Assembly (NCBI GenBank): GCA_018350325.1
Contig: JAEVLN010000004.1
Span: 2,914,001-2,978,000 of the forward strand
DNA length: 64,000 bases
Direction: 5' to 3'
Source of the DNA: Globodera rostochiensis
Lineage: Eukaryota > Nematoda > Chromadorea > Rhabditida > Heteroderidae
The notes under the pieces were generated by a model. It saw only the letters and a list, made by a program, of their open reading frames with translations. It made no database searches and was not told the origin of the DNA. Made by a program: the position numbers and the translations under genes. Positions 49,568 through 61,543 of the stretch are shown in pieces (positions within the stretch are counted from its first letter, which is position 1; the number at the start of each line of letters is the position of its first letter).

Positions 49568-51625
49568 GTGCGGATTGGGGCTCGGGTGACATCCGATAAA
49601 GGATGATGATGCGAATTGAGTGTTGTGAATGTTCCAACTATTTAAGTTCAGCAAATCTAAATATTGTAATTTTCTCACTTTGATCAGTTCTTAGACGCTA
49701 TTAAAATGGTTAAATGTTATGTTGCTTTTATCCGGTTAAGAAGTGGGCCGGTTCTTCTCAAAATAGGAAGTTTACACCTTTGGCATAAAAAGGGTTGAAT
49801 CTAAATAAATATCAATGTCGACGTACATATGTACATAAATGAGGTTTTTAAAACGTCATAATGTCATTACCAATCCCTTTTCTAAGCCAGAACAAAAGCA
49901 ATCGGATAACGGATTTAATTAAAACGGAAAAGAATGAAAAATTGTCAGTTAAAAAGTTTATTCAATTTTGAGATCATCCAATTGCGTCGCTATACTCACG
50001 CCCAAAAATTTTTTCTCATTGCTTCGCTTTATACGTTCTGTTTCATTTGTATTGCGATGCGATGGCGGACAAATTCAGAAAAGCGTCTGAATCGCGTGTC
50101 CCAATCCTCGTGGAGTCTGAAATTGATTGGCGGGAGAAGTTTGCGAATTCAGCATTGGTAAAAATGCCTTTTTTTTGAAAAATTTGAATCGACACAATGC
50201 CAAAACATTTTTCCATCCCAAATTTTCAACACTCACGCCAAAATCTCATTTTCAAAAGTTTGAAATAAAAAAAAACTCTACCCTTCGTCCGGCATAGGTT
50301 CTTCTCGATAACGGTAGCGAGTCTGAACGACGGTTAGTAAGAGGAATATTATGATGAACACTGTCAACAAGTGGCGAAATTCTCGCATTACGCTTTTGCA
50401 CTTATTTGAATTTAATATAGTCTTCGTTACAAGTCGGGGTCGTTTGAGCGCCCTTTAAAGCGCAGTAACTTTGCTTATAGTCAACCAAACCAAACATGTT
50501 TTGTGCCATACGAAAGCTCTATATATGTATGTTTTAGCTTTTATTTAAAGCGATTTTAATTTTTGAGTCTGGAAGGTTATGATCTGCTTTTCGGAATTTT
50601 GTCCGATTTGTGGGCCGAACCTTTTGTCTTTATGCCTACAAAATCTACTCTTCAAACGCTTTCGATTGATCGGCGCCCTAACGTTCCGTAAATGGTAAAT
50701 TCTATTTTCGCCTGTCCAGGGGTGGATTGCCAACTTATGGACGTAAAATAAGCAGTTGCCCATCTCAACAGCCCTTTAAAATTTAATTGTCCGTCCGACT
50801 GTTCGGCCAATTCCCCGCCACTTTGCTGAACCGAGTGGGGGAGGGGTCTTTTTTTGTTCCACATAATTCGCCGAACTCCAAAACAGTTCCGTCAGTCAGC
50901 AGCTGTTGGTTCTTCAAACTTCAAACTACCATTTTTTCGTCATTATGGGGCCCTAACAAACGTCTCATTATTTATAACTTAATGATAAATAAGGAAAAGC
51001 TTATGTCGAATAAGCGAAGGCCGTGTAAAAGCGACGGGGGGAAATAAAAGCTGATGATGAGCAGAAAGTGATTCACTATAGTTCCCATGCACCAATCACT
51101 TTTACTCTAATTTTCCCGCTAAAAATCGATCATCGCCGAATTTGGCGAACAGCAGCCCCCCGCTGAGTTCAGAAAGATCTTTGGTGCATTATTGTAATAA
51201 CCGCTTTCTTAACCAAACCCGAAGCAGCGGACAAAATGGGTGAAAGAGGACGACGGGGGCGGGGGTAAATGCTCTACCGTTTCCAAGTCATCTAAAACCT
51301 TATTCCCCCCCCCCCCCAACTGGCTGTTTACCATAATTTCAGCGTAGACAAAGGGTTTGGAGACGGGTTGATTGCTTGATAAGGTTGGATGTGGGGATAA
51401 GACGCTGATATTGGAGTATGATTATGTACCAGATGACAAAGAAAGGATCTATGAGAAGTTTCGATTTATTTCTGCCGTGTTGCCTTTAATCCCGAATCGC
51501 CACCGATTCATGAGCATCTAGCGAAATGGCAGAATTTTAGTAACTTTGATGCAATGTTTCGATTATCTTTTATTTTGAAACTTCCAGTGAATAAATAATG
51601 CAAATGATAACAGTTTCGTTTTCGC
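49568..51625. other. Gene-poor region between peroxiredoxin and cardiolipin synthase
   Basis: No multi-exon gene is evident in about 2 kb. The only protein-like frame is the 36-residue minus-strand ORF at 50278-50388, listed separately. C run at 51307-51320. Frames at 49934-50161 and 50652-50864 look random. Confidence 0.45.
50278..50388 (-). CDS. Possible 36-residue single-pass membrane microprotein
   Basis: ATG at 50388, stop at 50280-50278. The frame reads MREFRHLLTV then FIIIFLLLTVVQT, then a basic-to-acidic tail RYRYREEPMPDEG. One hydrophobic segment of about 17 residues is flanked by charged ends, a layout common to small integral membrane proteins. There is no homology evidence, and a chance AT-rich frame remains likely. 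It may also be one exon of a longer gene. Confidence 0.25.
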   Translation of the reverse strand: MREFRHLLTVFIIIFLLLTVVQTRYRYREEPMPDEG

Positions 51626-53302
51626 TCATTTCTTTCTGAATTTGACCCGCAACATTCCACTCCGTAAAACATATTGTAAACCCGAAGATACGGTGGTGAG
51701 AACGGTGAAAAATCTAAATAAATTTGTTTAACGTGAAAAGATTAAGGGACAACTGAAGGTATTGGAGTGCTGAATGTCCGGAAAAGTTGAAAACCGGCGC
51801 TGCCAAACTCAAAGAAACCAACGCCAATTGGAAGAAAGTGTTGTACTGAAAGTGCCTTCGCTTTTAAATAAAAATGGTTTGGCGGAGATTGGGCCATAAA
51901 ATGATGTTAGCCTAACGACAAAATTTCATAAATGAATTCGATAAGAATTTTGAACAAATAATAACCAACTTTGCTTAGTTGGGTAGGCCGAATTTGCATG
52001 GCGGAGACGGTCGTATCGAAGAAACGTCGGATGGTCACCGGAGGGTCGAGCATTTTATAGCGCAGAAAAATGCTGCCGAGCACCAAAAGGAAATCCCTGC
52101 CGAACACGACGACGGTCACCGGCACTGAATGTCGTCAAAAGAATAACAACAAAAGGAAAATTCGGTTCCTCTGAGACAGGAAGAGCCATTAAAAAAAATA
52201 TTGCAGGATCACAGGAATAACTCTCCTCTATTTAAGGTGAAAACCTGAGATAAGCTGCATGTAAGTGAGAGTGATGAATCTGAAAACGAGAATAACAAAT
52301 ATATAAAAGTTTAAAAAATGTAATACAAAGTGCTGATGAGAAATTTGTCCGCAATCGGATCGAGAAAACTTCCGAGCAGAGACCGTTGAGAAGGAAAGTG
52401 CCGCGCAATAGACCCGTCCAGCTGAAAAAATCTGCAGCAGTTAGAATTGAAAAAGGTCAAAAAGAAAAACAAGGAAATTGGAAGTAAAATATGCCTTTCT
52501 ATAAAGTTAAAATGCACCCTCATTTCGAGGTTCTGATAAGTTTTGAAAATTTGAACTCTTTATAATTACCACGTCAGTGACTCCGCTGAGTATGAATAGA
52601 ATGCATGCTGGCCAAAACTGTTCATGGACTACCAAATAGCCGAGCAGTGGAGTAGTCGCTATCCTCAATTGGAATGAAAAGATTCCGGGAAAAGTCCAAT
52701 AAAATAACACAAAGAGAATAATCCAACCCAACGGACTAGCTAAAATTCTTTTTTTGGTTTTTGCTTACCGAAAAGCTAAACTTGGGTACATTTAGTTTTA
52801 TTAGACAATTTTATTGCAAGAATTGGAATAATTTTTAGACTAAGCTTAAACAAACCTTAGCACACATATCAGATTCGGAATTGTCGCCATGCGTTCCCGG
52901 ACTAACAGACTTTCGTCCTCATCTTCCGTCCCGTCCTCTCCGTTTCGCTCTTCCCCATTCGTCCCACCATTTTTTCTTGCCGAAAATTGGTGAAGACCGG
53001 CAGAAGCTGAATTAAAAACATTGGCATAGCCACAAATAATCCATTAAATTCAAAAAATACACCTCCTAAAAATCGGTTTTCTGAATTGTCAACCCCCCAA
53101 AAACCCGAGGTCTGGGTATGCCCTTGATTAACAAACCAGTACTTTTAAAAACACTTCATTCAAAAGTTGTCACTGACAATTCGAGTCAATGCTCCACAAC
53201 ACTCTGCTGCCCGTTCCCACAGGATAACAAAAACAGGGAACATGCAACGATCGAAAGCAACGCGGTGAACAGAAAATTGAAAACATTCGTCTGCTGAGCA
53301 TC
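51626..53302 (-). CDS. crls-1: Cardiolipin synthase (CDP-alcohol phosphatidyltransferase), mitochondrial
   Basis: Minus strand, ATG at 53302, stop at 51628-51626. The N-terminus is Arg-rich and fits a mitochondrial presequence ([20 protein letters not shown]). An acidic linker ([14 protein letters not shown]) precedes [12 protein letters not shown] then [12 protein letters not shown]. The catalytic motif is complete: D-V-L-D-G-S-I-A-R, nine residues, G, three, D, three, D ([11 protein letters not shown]). The next exon has [20 protein letters not shown] then [10 protein letters not shown]. The last exons (51850-51626) read [20 protein letters not shown] and [16 protein letters not shown]. The enzyme joins CDP-diacylglycerol and phosphatidylglycerol in the inner mitochondrial membrane. 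The end of the LQYLQ exon has two possible donors. It is divergent from the TPD52 gene. Confidence 0.92.
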
Positions 53303-53864
53303 AGAAAGGGTCGTGCAAATTGCAGGCACTAGTTTTATTTGGTTTTAGAAAATTCACTTTTTTCCTTAAATCTAAACAAAAATTGACAAAATTTTAAAAA
53401 TGGTGGTATTTTTGAAGTTTTTAGGAATGGGAGGAGTCGCGGTGCCGAAGCCGGGAAAATTTAAAGAAGAAAAAACAATCTTTTAGAAATTTGGATAAAA
53501 TAAGCAAATATTGTTACATTTTTGGACATTTTTTAAGCAAAAATTCCAAGAAAATTCAAAAAGTAATAAAAATGCTTTGAAAGTTAACAATTGGCCATCT
53601 GTCTAGCTAAATTCAAAATTTAAACGAAAAATTCTTTTCGGCTTCGGTAAGGAAGCCTTCCTTAGAAAGGCTTTTAGCGAAACTTCATTCATACTACCTT
53701 TAAATGTTGTTTTTGGTTTTAATCAAGGTTTCTGTACGTTCTTTCAGTTACCCCATGGGCATGTAGTGCATGCGACATGCTTTTTTGAACTTTTGTTCAA
53801 TAGTATTGGATTTTTAGCACTTTGGTGTATATTCCTTAATATTTGTGGAAGTTGAATCGAGCAA
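53303..53864. promoter_or_regulatory. Divergent spacer between cardiolipin synthase and TPD52
   Basis: 562 bp separate the two start codons on opposite strands, so both promoters should lie here. AT-rich, with an inverted ggcttcggtaaggaagccttcctt then agaaaggct near 53640. No gene is seen. Confidence 0.5.
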
Positions 53865-55139
53865 ATGGCCACTCCTGGAATTGAAGGTTGTGAGTAAAAA
53901 ATTGTTAGACTAGTTCCCCTCCTTAACTAAAAATATTTGTATCAGAATCTCCGGTATTTAACTTTTAATTCATGACGTCTTAATACGCTATTTGTTATAT
54001 GTACATAAAGTGAAATAATATTTAGCGTCCGAAGATCCAACTTCAAATGCAACTGCTGAACTGTCAGACGCGGAAAGAGAACTTGTGATAGAGGAACTGA
54101 AAAAGGTTTTGTTTTTTACAAATTTGAAAGATTTTTATTCAATTGAAATTTGTTCGCGTTGCGAAGTTGGCGACGCCTGTAATAGTCTATTTTACTGAAC
54201 CCCTAAAAAGGCTGCACTTTTGAGACTATCCTGACTGAAAACGGGTTCGGTGTTTGGGCCAAACAAATTAAGGAATTCTAGTTCGTGCTCCTTGGCGCTC
54301 CTGTGCCATACTTTTTATTGGACCAGTAAACGTTCTGTTGCTTTACCCACATTAAAAATTGCTTTAGACGGAGAACGAAATTGCCACTCTTCGTCAGCTG
54401 CTAATTGCGCGTCAGAAGCACGTGGCACAGCTGAAGCGTAAACTTGGCATTTCGCCTCTTAACGAAATTACGAGCGAGATGGCACACGGACTGAAAACCG
54501 TCAAAGAGACTCCGGTGTATGTATTTTCCGTTAACATGAATATTTACTTTTTTTTTCTTTGAAACTCAATTTTACGCTTTTGCTATTACCTTTTTGTTAA
54601 TTGGTTTAGTCTTCTGACTGCCTCGTAAAAAACGTGCACAAACTTAAGGTATCAGAAGACCAGCGAAATGATAACGGAAACGACTGAGAGTGTGGCAAGC
54701 AAAATCAATGTAAACGTTTAAAGAACAACTAATTTTAAACAATTGGTTAATCGATTGTTTTAATTATTTAGGATTTGCGCAATTCCTCGATCTTCAAATC
54801 GTTCGAGACAAAATTGGGTGCTGCAGTGACCAATGTTTGTAGTGAACGTTTTTGGGAATTTTGTTTCTTGCCTTGGAATTAAATTTAATCACTGTGCTAA
54901 GCTTAAGTCGGGTGGACTTTAACCGTAACGACCATTAATCGGGGTGATCGTTTTTTACTTGTTTTGTGCTGCTACTCTAATTATAAATACTCTTCCGTTC
55001 TAAGGCGAAGATGGCCGCTTCGACTTCCATCGACCATTTGGCGGGCATTGCGACCGGAGGTGCACGACCGGCGCCGACGGAAGCAAACAGCAGCGAGGAC
55101 GGCGGCACCAAGAACAACAGTCAATCGCCACTTGCATGA
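53865..55139 (+). CDS. Tumour protein D52 family protein
   Basis: Six exons: 53865-53886, 54026-54105, 54368-54516, 54649-54709, 54772-54834 and 55005-55139. They encode 169 residues and all phases agree. The N-terminal coiled coil reads DAERELVIEELKK and TENEIATLRQLLIARQKHVA then QLKRKLGISPLNEI. Next come YQKTSEMITETTESVASKIN and DLRNSSIFKSFETKLGAAVT, as in TPD52. The family is cytosolic, forms dimers through the coiled coil and is implicated in vesicle traffic and lipid storage. The C-terminal tail (EDGGTKNNSQSPLA) is Ser/Asn-rich. Introns of about 130 and 260 nt are longer than usual here. Confidence 0.93.
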
Positions 55140-58100
55140 GAAAGGGAGAGAGAAGAAGCCATTTTGGAAGCCGAGACCAGCCAACCCCGCACCCACCCAC
55201 CAGAGGGATGCATTTGTTTTAAGAGAATTCTTTTTTGATTTTTAAAATTCACTTTACACGAGAGGAATCAAAGGCATCCCTCTGACTCATACTATTTATT
55301 ACGTCTAGGCTAAGGCTGATTAAACACATTGAACTTTCCTTCTTCCCAAATTGGGTGTTAATATTTTGTATAACAACGAGTCATCCCCGCGACTTATGGC
55401 CACGGAAATCAAATCTATTTTGATGGTGGAGAGGAATTGGTAGCCGTGGGCGATTGGATTGGTTGACATTCTGTTCGCTTGTAATTGCTGGAAATCATTT
55501 TTAAGTAAAGTCCCGAAAATGTGCTACATTTATATAAGTAAATATTTGGTATAAATCACTCAGTCGATTTCAGCTTCTTTTTGTTCACTTTCCTGCGAGA
55601 TTTTGCTGTTTATAATCGGCTCCGTTAATGGGGCGGAGGGGGGGGAGTGATGGCATCCGGCGATAGGATTGGGATAATGATGCTGCCGGCCCAATGCCTT
55701 TTTGGTGGTTGATCCTCCGGGGAATTGGTTTCTTTGCTCTGCAAAATGAAAAATGGGAAAAGGCAAGCCAAAACTTCGAGAATGAGGAAATGTGCGGGAC
55801 GGATGTGAAGAGCAGAAAATGATGGGGGGGGGGGGAGAAGCTTCTTTCTGTCTCCATTTCCATTCGTTTATTATCGAAATAATTCCTTTCCATCATTTTT
55901 AACGTGAGGCATGCTTGAGTGGAAGGACAGCGAGAACAGAACATTCAAACGGAACGTGTCAGATCAGAAAGTTGGATCAACAAATGGATTCGGGTCGACG
56001 CCCGGGGGGGGGGGGGACGATGACGCCATCCTCCAACTGACTGACTCTCTGTGCATGTGTTCACCCACCCCCTCAATCTGTCACCTAATCGTTCAATCAA
56101 TGGATGATAATTCTCTATTCTTCCCGCAAAACATCTGAAATCCTTTTTGTTTTTACACAAATTTTTGTTTTTAAATTTAACTTTTTTGTCCCAATTTTAC
56201 TCCTTTTAATTTTCTTCGTATATTTTTACGCCACATTCGCTCGCGCGTGAAAAATCGCCGACCAACCAACGGCGATGGGATATTCTTCCGCTCCCCGCGT
56301 TGGGGCTTCTTCCCTCATTCGTCAAACTTACGACTTACGTAATGTATGTGAGGGATTAGAAGTGACAACCCCCCACCTCCCCCCCCCCCCCCAACGACAC
56401 GTTCGTTGGTGGGCAAAACTCACCGATGGGAAAGTGCCGTGGCACACCCCAGCGGGCGAACACAGAATGATGGCGGGATGCCAATGCCATCCCCGCTCCA
56501 TCCGGATGAATGGGTGAATGTTCGGGATGACTTCCACCACAGTCAGCCCAATTTAATTTGTGGTCCATCCATCCGAGGCTAAATGGATGGGATACAATGC
56601 ATTTTTGGGCTCTTCTGCCCTGGCCGTTGCCGAAAGATGGCACACGAGCTGAAGAATGGTGGGGGACATTGGGCACGGGGCGCGAGTCTGGCCAATTTTT
56701 ATTAATTTTTTTTATTGGGGACAATTTTTATTGGGACTTTTTTTTTGGCGAGGAAATTGCACATTTGGGAACAATAAAAGCTTTTTGATTGGAATAAAAG
56801 AGCACAAAATTCCATTTTTCTAGACTTCATTTCCTTTGACATTAACTTAATTTTACCTTATTTTCTCCTTTAACTAAAATTTTTTACATTTGCTACATTT
56901 TAAATTACATGTGCTTGACACACATTTGACAGATCAGATTTCACGCCCAATTGGCCATTCATTCATCAGAGTTTCCCCTGGGGGGAGAAGTCAGTCAACG
57001 CCAAACATTGCGGTAAATGAATGTGTTCCCATGCAAAAGAACAAAAATCTGTTGGCTTTTTGGACCGCCGGACATCAGTTTTTTTTTTGAATTTTATTTA
57101 TTGAAATTTTTAATTTCCATTTTTGTGTGTCGAATTTTTGTTAAATCGGCGAGGCAACTGACAGAAGACTTATCCAGGCACTTTCATGCCCTACCCCCCC
57201 CCCCCCCTCGGCTCGCCGGCACTTGCCGATTCCATGGCTTAATGTTTAATGTTAATGTTTTGTCGAGGATTAAAAAGTGCGCGGACGTGGAGGAAGAATA
57301 CGCGAGGGGTGGGGAGGAAATGGGCAAAATTGCTTAGCGTTGCCAACCCCCAAACATCGATTCTTTGCTCGGCGGTCGTCCAATTAATTGTCCGCCAATT
57401 TTGCCTTTTTCTCTCTGTGCCGCCGGCCTATGAATGTGCCACACACATTCAAATAATGTTCCCTTATGAGCCCTTTTTATGTTTATTATTATTTTGGTGC
57501 CGACTGACCTTCGTTCCGTGCCAAAATTCGAATATATTTGCACAAATGCCGCAAGAACGGGGCCCTCTTTAGGCACTGGTGGGGCTTACGCGTGCCAATT
57601 TTGACCATTTTCGGTCCGATGCCCACGTTTTGGCGAGTCGTGGATTCGACCCCCCGGGGGGGGGGGGGTATTATTTTATATTCTGCAATTTCTTGGAAGA
57701 CATTTATGAAAGATTAAAAGACTGAAAGGGTTTCGACTTTTACTTTTAAACATTTGGCTTACTTTAAATGATCAAAAGTTTATATTAACAAAATAATTTT
57801 TAAACATAAATAAAAATATTTTTTACGAAAATGAAAATTAAAACAATTTTTACGTTTAAATAAAATATTTATAAAAGACGCAGCTGTTAATTGGTAGACA
57901 AACTTTAAATGCGCAACTCTTGAGAAGTTTTTCTTCAATTGAAATTTTTTATATTTTAAACCGATGAAATCGGGATTTGCTTTATGGTTTCATTCTGCTG
58001 TTGACAATGCCCCCCTTTCCCAATCCCCCCCCCCTCCCCCCAGCGACTGTTTGCCCACCATTTCCTTCTCAGCACTTGAACTGTTTTCCCCCCCCCTCGC

Positions 58101-58555
58101 CTTATCACTCACTCTCAAAGCAAATTAGGCCAATGTTATATACCCTACATATGTTATGTTAGTTATTGAATTTTTTTTAAATTTGCTGCACAAAAAAAGG
58201 AACCCAACGAACGGCGCCTGCGGGCTTTCAATTTCAACTGCATTTTACAGAACACAAAAGCGACAATTAACTCTGATAGTGAGAATTGGACCCCCTCCCC
58301 CCACATTTTCTGTGTGTGCTTTTGATTCCATTGTCTTCTCGGATAGATTCGTGCACCAATGCTTTTTTTTATTGCCCCAAACCCCCCGTTTCTTCTCAAT
58401 GACCAAATTAATGTCCAGCCCCTAAACTTCGAGCAGTCCAACTCCCGTTCTTTGTGTTCGGCGGCTGTTGTTTTGGGCCCTTCCCCCGCTTCTCTGTCCG
58501 CCCGCTTTCTACCCAATACTTCTAAATAACAGAGATTTTAAACTTCGTTCGGTCT
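55140..58555. other. 3.4-kb gene-poor region upstream of the calcium sensor
   Basis: No exon was recognised. G or C runs occur at 55640, 55831, 56006, 56380, 57193, 57658 and 58027; the rest is AT-rich. Frames at 55585-55944 and 56275-56788 are mirror pairs over the same low-complexity DNA and lack family features. It may be regulatory sequence of the neuronal gene at 58556. Confidence 0.45.
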
Positions 58556-60815
58556 ATGGGCAAAAGTAACAGCAAATTTAAATTCAATCGGAGCTGCAGG
58601 GACGGGGGCGACGAAAGTGCGGTCACTGCCGAAGAGGGCGGCGAAGGGCCGACGGCAAATGCGACAAAGGGCCAAAAAGTGAAGCGGAGAAAGGCCAACA
58701 AAAGTGCGGCCCCAACTTTACATTAAGCAAATGCATGACGTCCGGGTCCGGGTCGGCCGGCCCAGACTCTGAGCTTAGCTAACAATAAACAGGGTTCGAC
58801 CCCGGACCCGGTGCCAGCCGGACCCGCGGCATGCCCCCCCACCCCTGACCGTTCTTAAAAGGAGCAATGCTGTTTTTTGGAAAAGTTTAAGAGCAAAATT
58901 AACCCACTGTCAAAAATGCAACAAAATTCTCCAAAAAATTCATTTTCTACAATAAAAAGTGCCCCATTCATTTTATGCAACTCATTTGTCAGGTCTGAAT
59001 CCGGATGAGCTGGCAGATTTGGAGCAGAAGACTTATTTCAGCAGAAAGGTAATGACCGACCGACCGACCGGCTTTTGCTTTAATTCTTTAATAAGCAATT
59101 TTATTTGTTTAAGGAACTTCGGAAATGGTATAAGGTAATTAATGGAGGACAAATGTAAAATTGGACATTCTTTTTTGAGGATTTCGTTCGCGACTGTCCT
59201 AGCGGGGAGCTGAGGCTGGATGAGGTGGGCGGGCGGGTGGCCTTTGACTTTCTTTTTCATTTTCGGATTTTAAAAAGACAAAATTTATTGGCATTTGTTG
59301 TTAAATTATTTGTGAAACATTTAAATGATTTGTTAAATGCATCGTCAAGTTGCCTTTTCAGTTCCAAAACATTTATCGGCAGTTCTTCCCCAATGGCGAC
59401 CCATCAAAGTTTGCCGCCTTCGTGTTCAATGTTTTTGACGATAATCGGGTGGGTTAACTCAAAAATAGGGAACGAACGGAATGATTAAAAGTACGTAATC
59501 GTTGGAATGGCTCTTAAATGGGGCGGTTGACTTTTCAGGATGGGCACATCAGCTTCAAAGAGTTCATCGCAGCACTTTCAATCACTTCGAGGGGAACGCT
59601 CGACGAGAAGCTCGACTGTTAGTGGAAGGGGGGGGGACTATTTGGGGGGTGGGGTGGGGTGGGGATTGTTAGTGGAAGGGGGGGGGGTGGGGGATTGTTA
59701 ATGGAAGGGGGGGTGGGGGATTGTTAGTGGAAGGGGGGGGGGTGGGGGATTGTTAATGGAAGGGGGGGGGGTGGGGGACTGTTAGTGGAAAGGGGGGGGC
59801 CGACTGATTCAAAACCGTAGCATCTTTAGGGGCATTTTCGCTGTACGATGTGGACAAAGATGGGTTCATCACCAAGGCAGAAATGGCAAATGTATGTCAA
59901 CGAAAAATCCATCTCTCGGATTTGGGCATTTCAATAACAAAAGTTCACTACAACCGGGCCTAATTGCAAATTATTGGACAAATATTGGATGTTCAGATTG
60001 TGGATGCAATTTACTCAATGATCGGCAACATGTTGGAGCTGCCGAAGGACGAGGACACGCCGCAAAAAAGGTCGGAATCATTGACCAATCAATGCTCGCA
60101 AATAGGGCAGTACGGTAACCGGGACGCGAAATTTTAATTTTGAAGTTACAGTACATTTACCAAAGGCGCAAAAATCCTCAAATATTTAAAATAGGGTCGA
60201 GCGAGTGTTTGAAAATTGTTAAAATTTCACAAATTCATTTCGCAGCGCAATTGGATGAAAATGATATTGACCATTGCTAATTAAATAAAACAATTTTCAT
60301 CAATTCCGGGTTTCTCGAAAACTCCCGGTCCCATACTGTCCTACTCGCAATATTCTATGTAATTACGCGCACAATCATTTTAGAGTGGAGAAGATCTTTG
60401 CCAATATGGATTTGGTAAGGAAATTGAATGAATTTGTTGGGGCTAGCTGCACATACCGGATAATTTCAATCATTTCCCCCCCCCCCCCCCCCGGGGGGAT
60501 CCGTCGCCCGGACTCCCAGAAATTTGACTTTAATTACTCGTTCAAGACCGGATCTTTCTAGCTCTTGATACTGCTTTCTCAAAATTTATTAAAAAGAATT
60601 TTAGAATTATGACGGCAAATTGACGCGGGACGAGTTTAAGCAGGGTTCAAAAAACGACCCATGGATAGTGCAGGTAAACGACAATAACAGAACGGCGGGT
60701 CCACGTCGAACCGGACCAATTACCGTATCCTCCACCACTTTCCCCCCAGGCGTTGACAATGGACATGAATGGTGGAGCCGGGGACGAAGCGACGCCGCCA
60801 AAAAAGAATGTTTAA
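58556..60815 (+). CDS. Neuronal calcium sensor (NCS family) with inserted N-terminus
   Basis: Eleven exons join in phase: 58556-58703, 58993-59048, 59114-59134 (21 nt), 59180-59224, 59362-59448, 59539-59617, 59830-59891, 59997-60070, 60384-60414 (31 nt), 60605-60673 and 60750-60815. They encode 245 residues. The start MGKSNSK is the NCS myristoylation signal. After it an insertion of about 42 residues (charged, Gly/Ala/Lys-rich) precedes [18 protein letters not shown]. The core reads [35 protein letters not shown], and EF-hands [24 protein letters not shown] and [10 protein letters not shown]. The first EF loop is degenerate (DCPSGEL), as in the family. NCS proteins bind Ca2+, move to membranes and adjust synaptic signalling. 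Confidence 0.95.
59618..59805. repeat. G-rich intronic tandem repeat that copies a 5' splice site
   Basis: Six copies, about 25-35 bp each, of the unit gattgttagtggaagggggg (or gattgttaatgg) within the calcium-sensor intron 59618-59829. The exon end is cgact and the intron starts gttagtggaagg; the last copy reads ggactgttagtggaaagg. The array therefore repeats the exon-intron border, with G runs of 6-11 in each unit. Confidence 0.88.
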
Positions 60816-61260
60816 ACTACCATTACTCACTTCTACATACCGTATTCTTTATTCATATTGAGCTTCCCGACCCTTCAAAGCAGAACAGTTCAAAATTCCG
60901 TTGAGAAAAGAGCTCAGGGGAAAGAACTTTTTGTGCAGGCACTCAATCACCAAACTTTCTCGAGCAGAACTGCTAAATGACCAGAAAATGGCTGTCCCAG
61001 CGCATTTCATTTCATTAATAACCGCTGAACGAAACGTCTTTTTGGGTTATTTGTGCCAAACCGTCACAAATTTCGAGAATTTTATTTTCAACAGTCGAAG
61101 GGCGTCCAAGAGACTGCTTTAATTGTGAAGTCCGGCTTACTATCGAAGTCCCTCCTCCAGTCAACTTTTCTTTGCACCCGCCTGTTTTTAATTATATATT
61201 TCCCTCTCAATATGCATAAAAACAATTTAACTTCAGTTAAGAAAGATTTCTTTTCCAAAT
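60816..61260. other. 3' region of the calcium sensor gene
   Basis: AT-rich, several AATAAA-like sequences, and no frame with protein-like features. It is the 3' flank of the + strand gene and the start of the spacer to the unresolved minus-strand locus. Confidence 0.4.
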
Positions 61261-61543
61261 AAAAATTAAATTCGGATACAAAACAAAACATTTATCTTCA
61301 ATCATTTCCAAAGTGTTCGAACTTCTGGGAAGAGATATATTTCTCAGCAATGGTTTGACACGGCTGAACCACACGGGTTTTGTAGAAGTTGAGCAGAACA
61401 GACGAGGGGAGGGCATGGCACTCGAGGACCTGGTGGACCGGGTTCTGGAACAGTTTGATTGCATCTTTAGTACCCGGTGGTTAATTATTGCGAGGCATGG
61501 CGCATCCATTTTTATTTATTTTTGTAAAATTCGGGTGTGCCAT

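Noticed and set aside
55585..56788. Several 70-120 residue frames in the 3.4-kb spacer
   Set aside because: They are mirror frames over G/C-run DNA and show no domain, signal peptide or consistent splicing.
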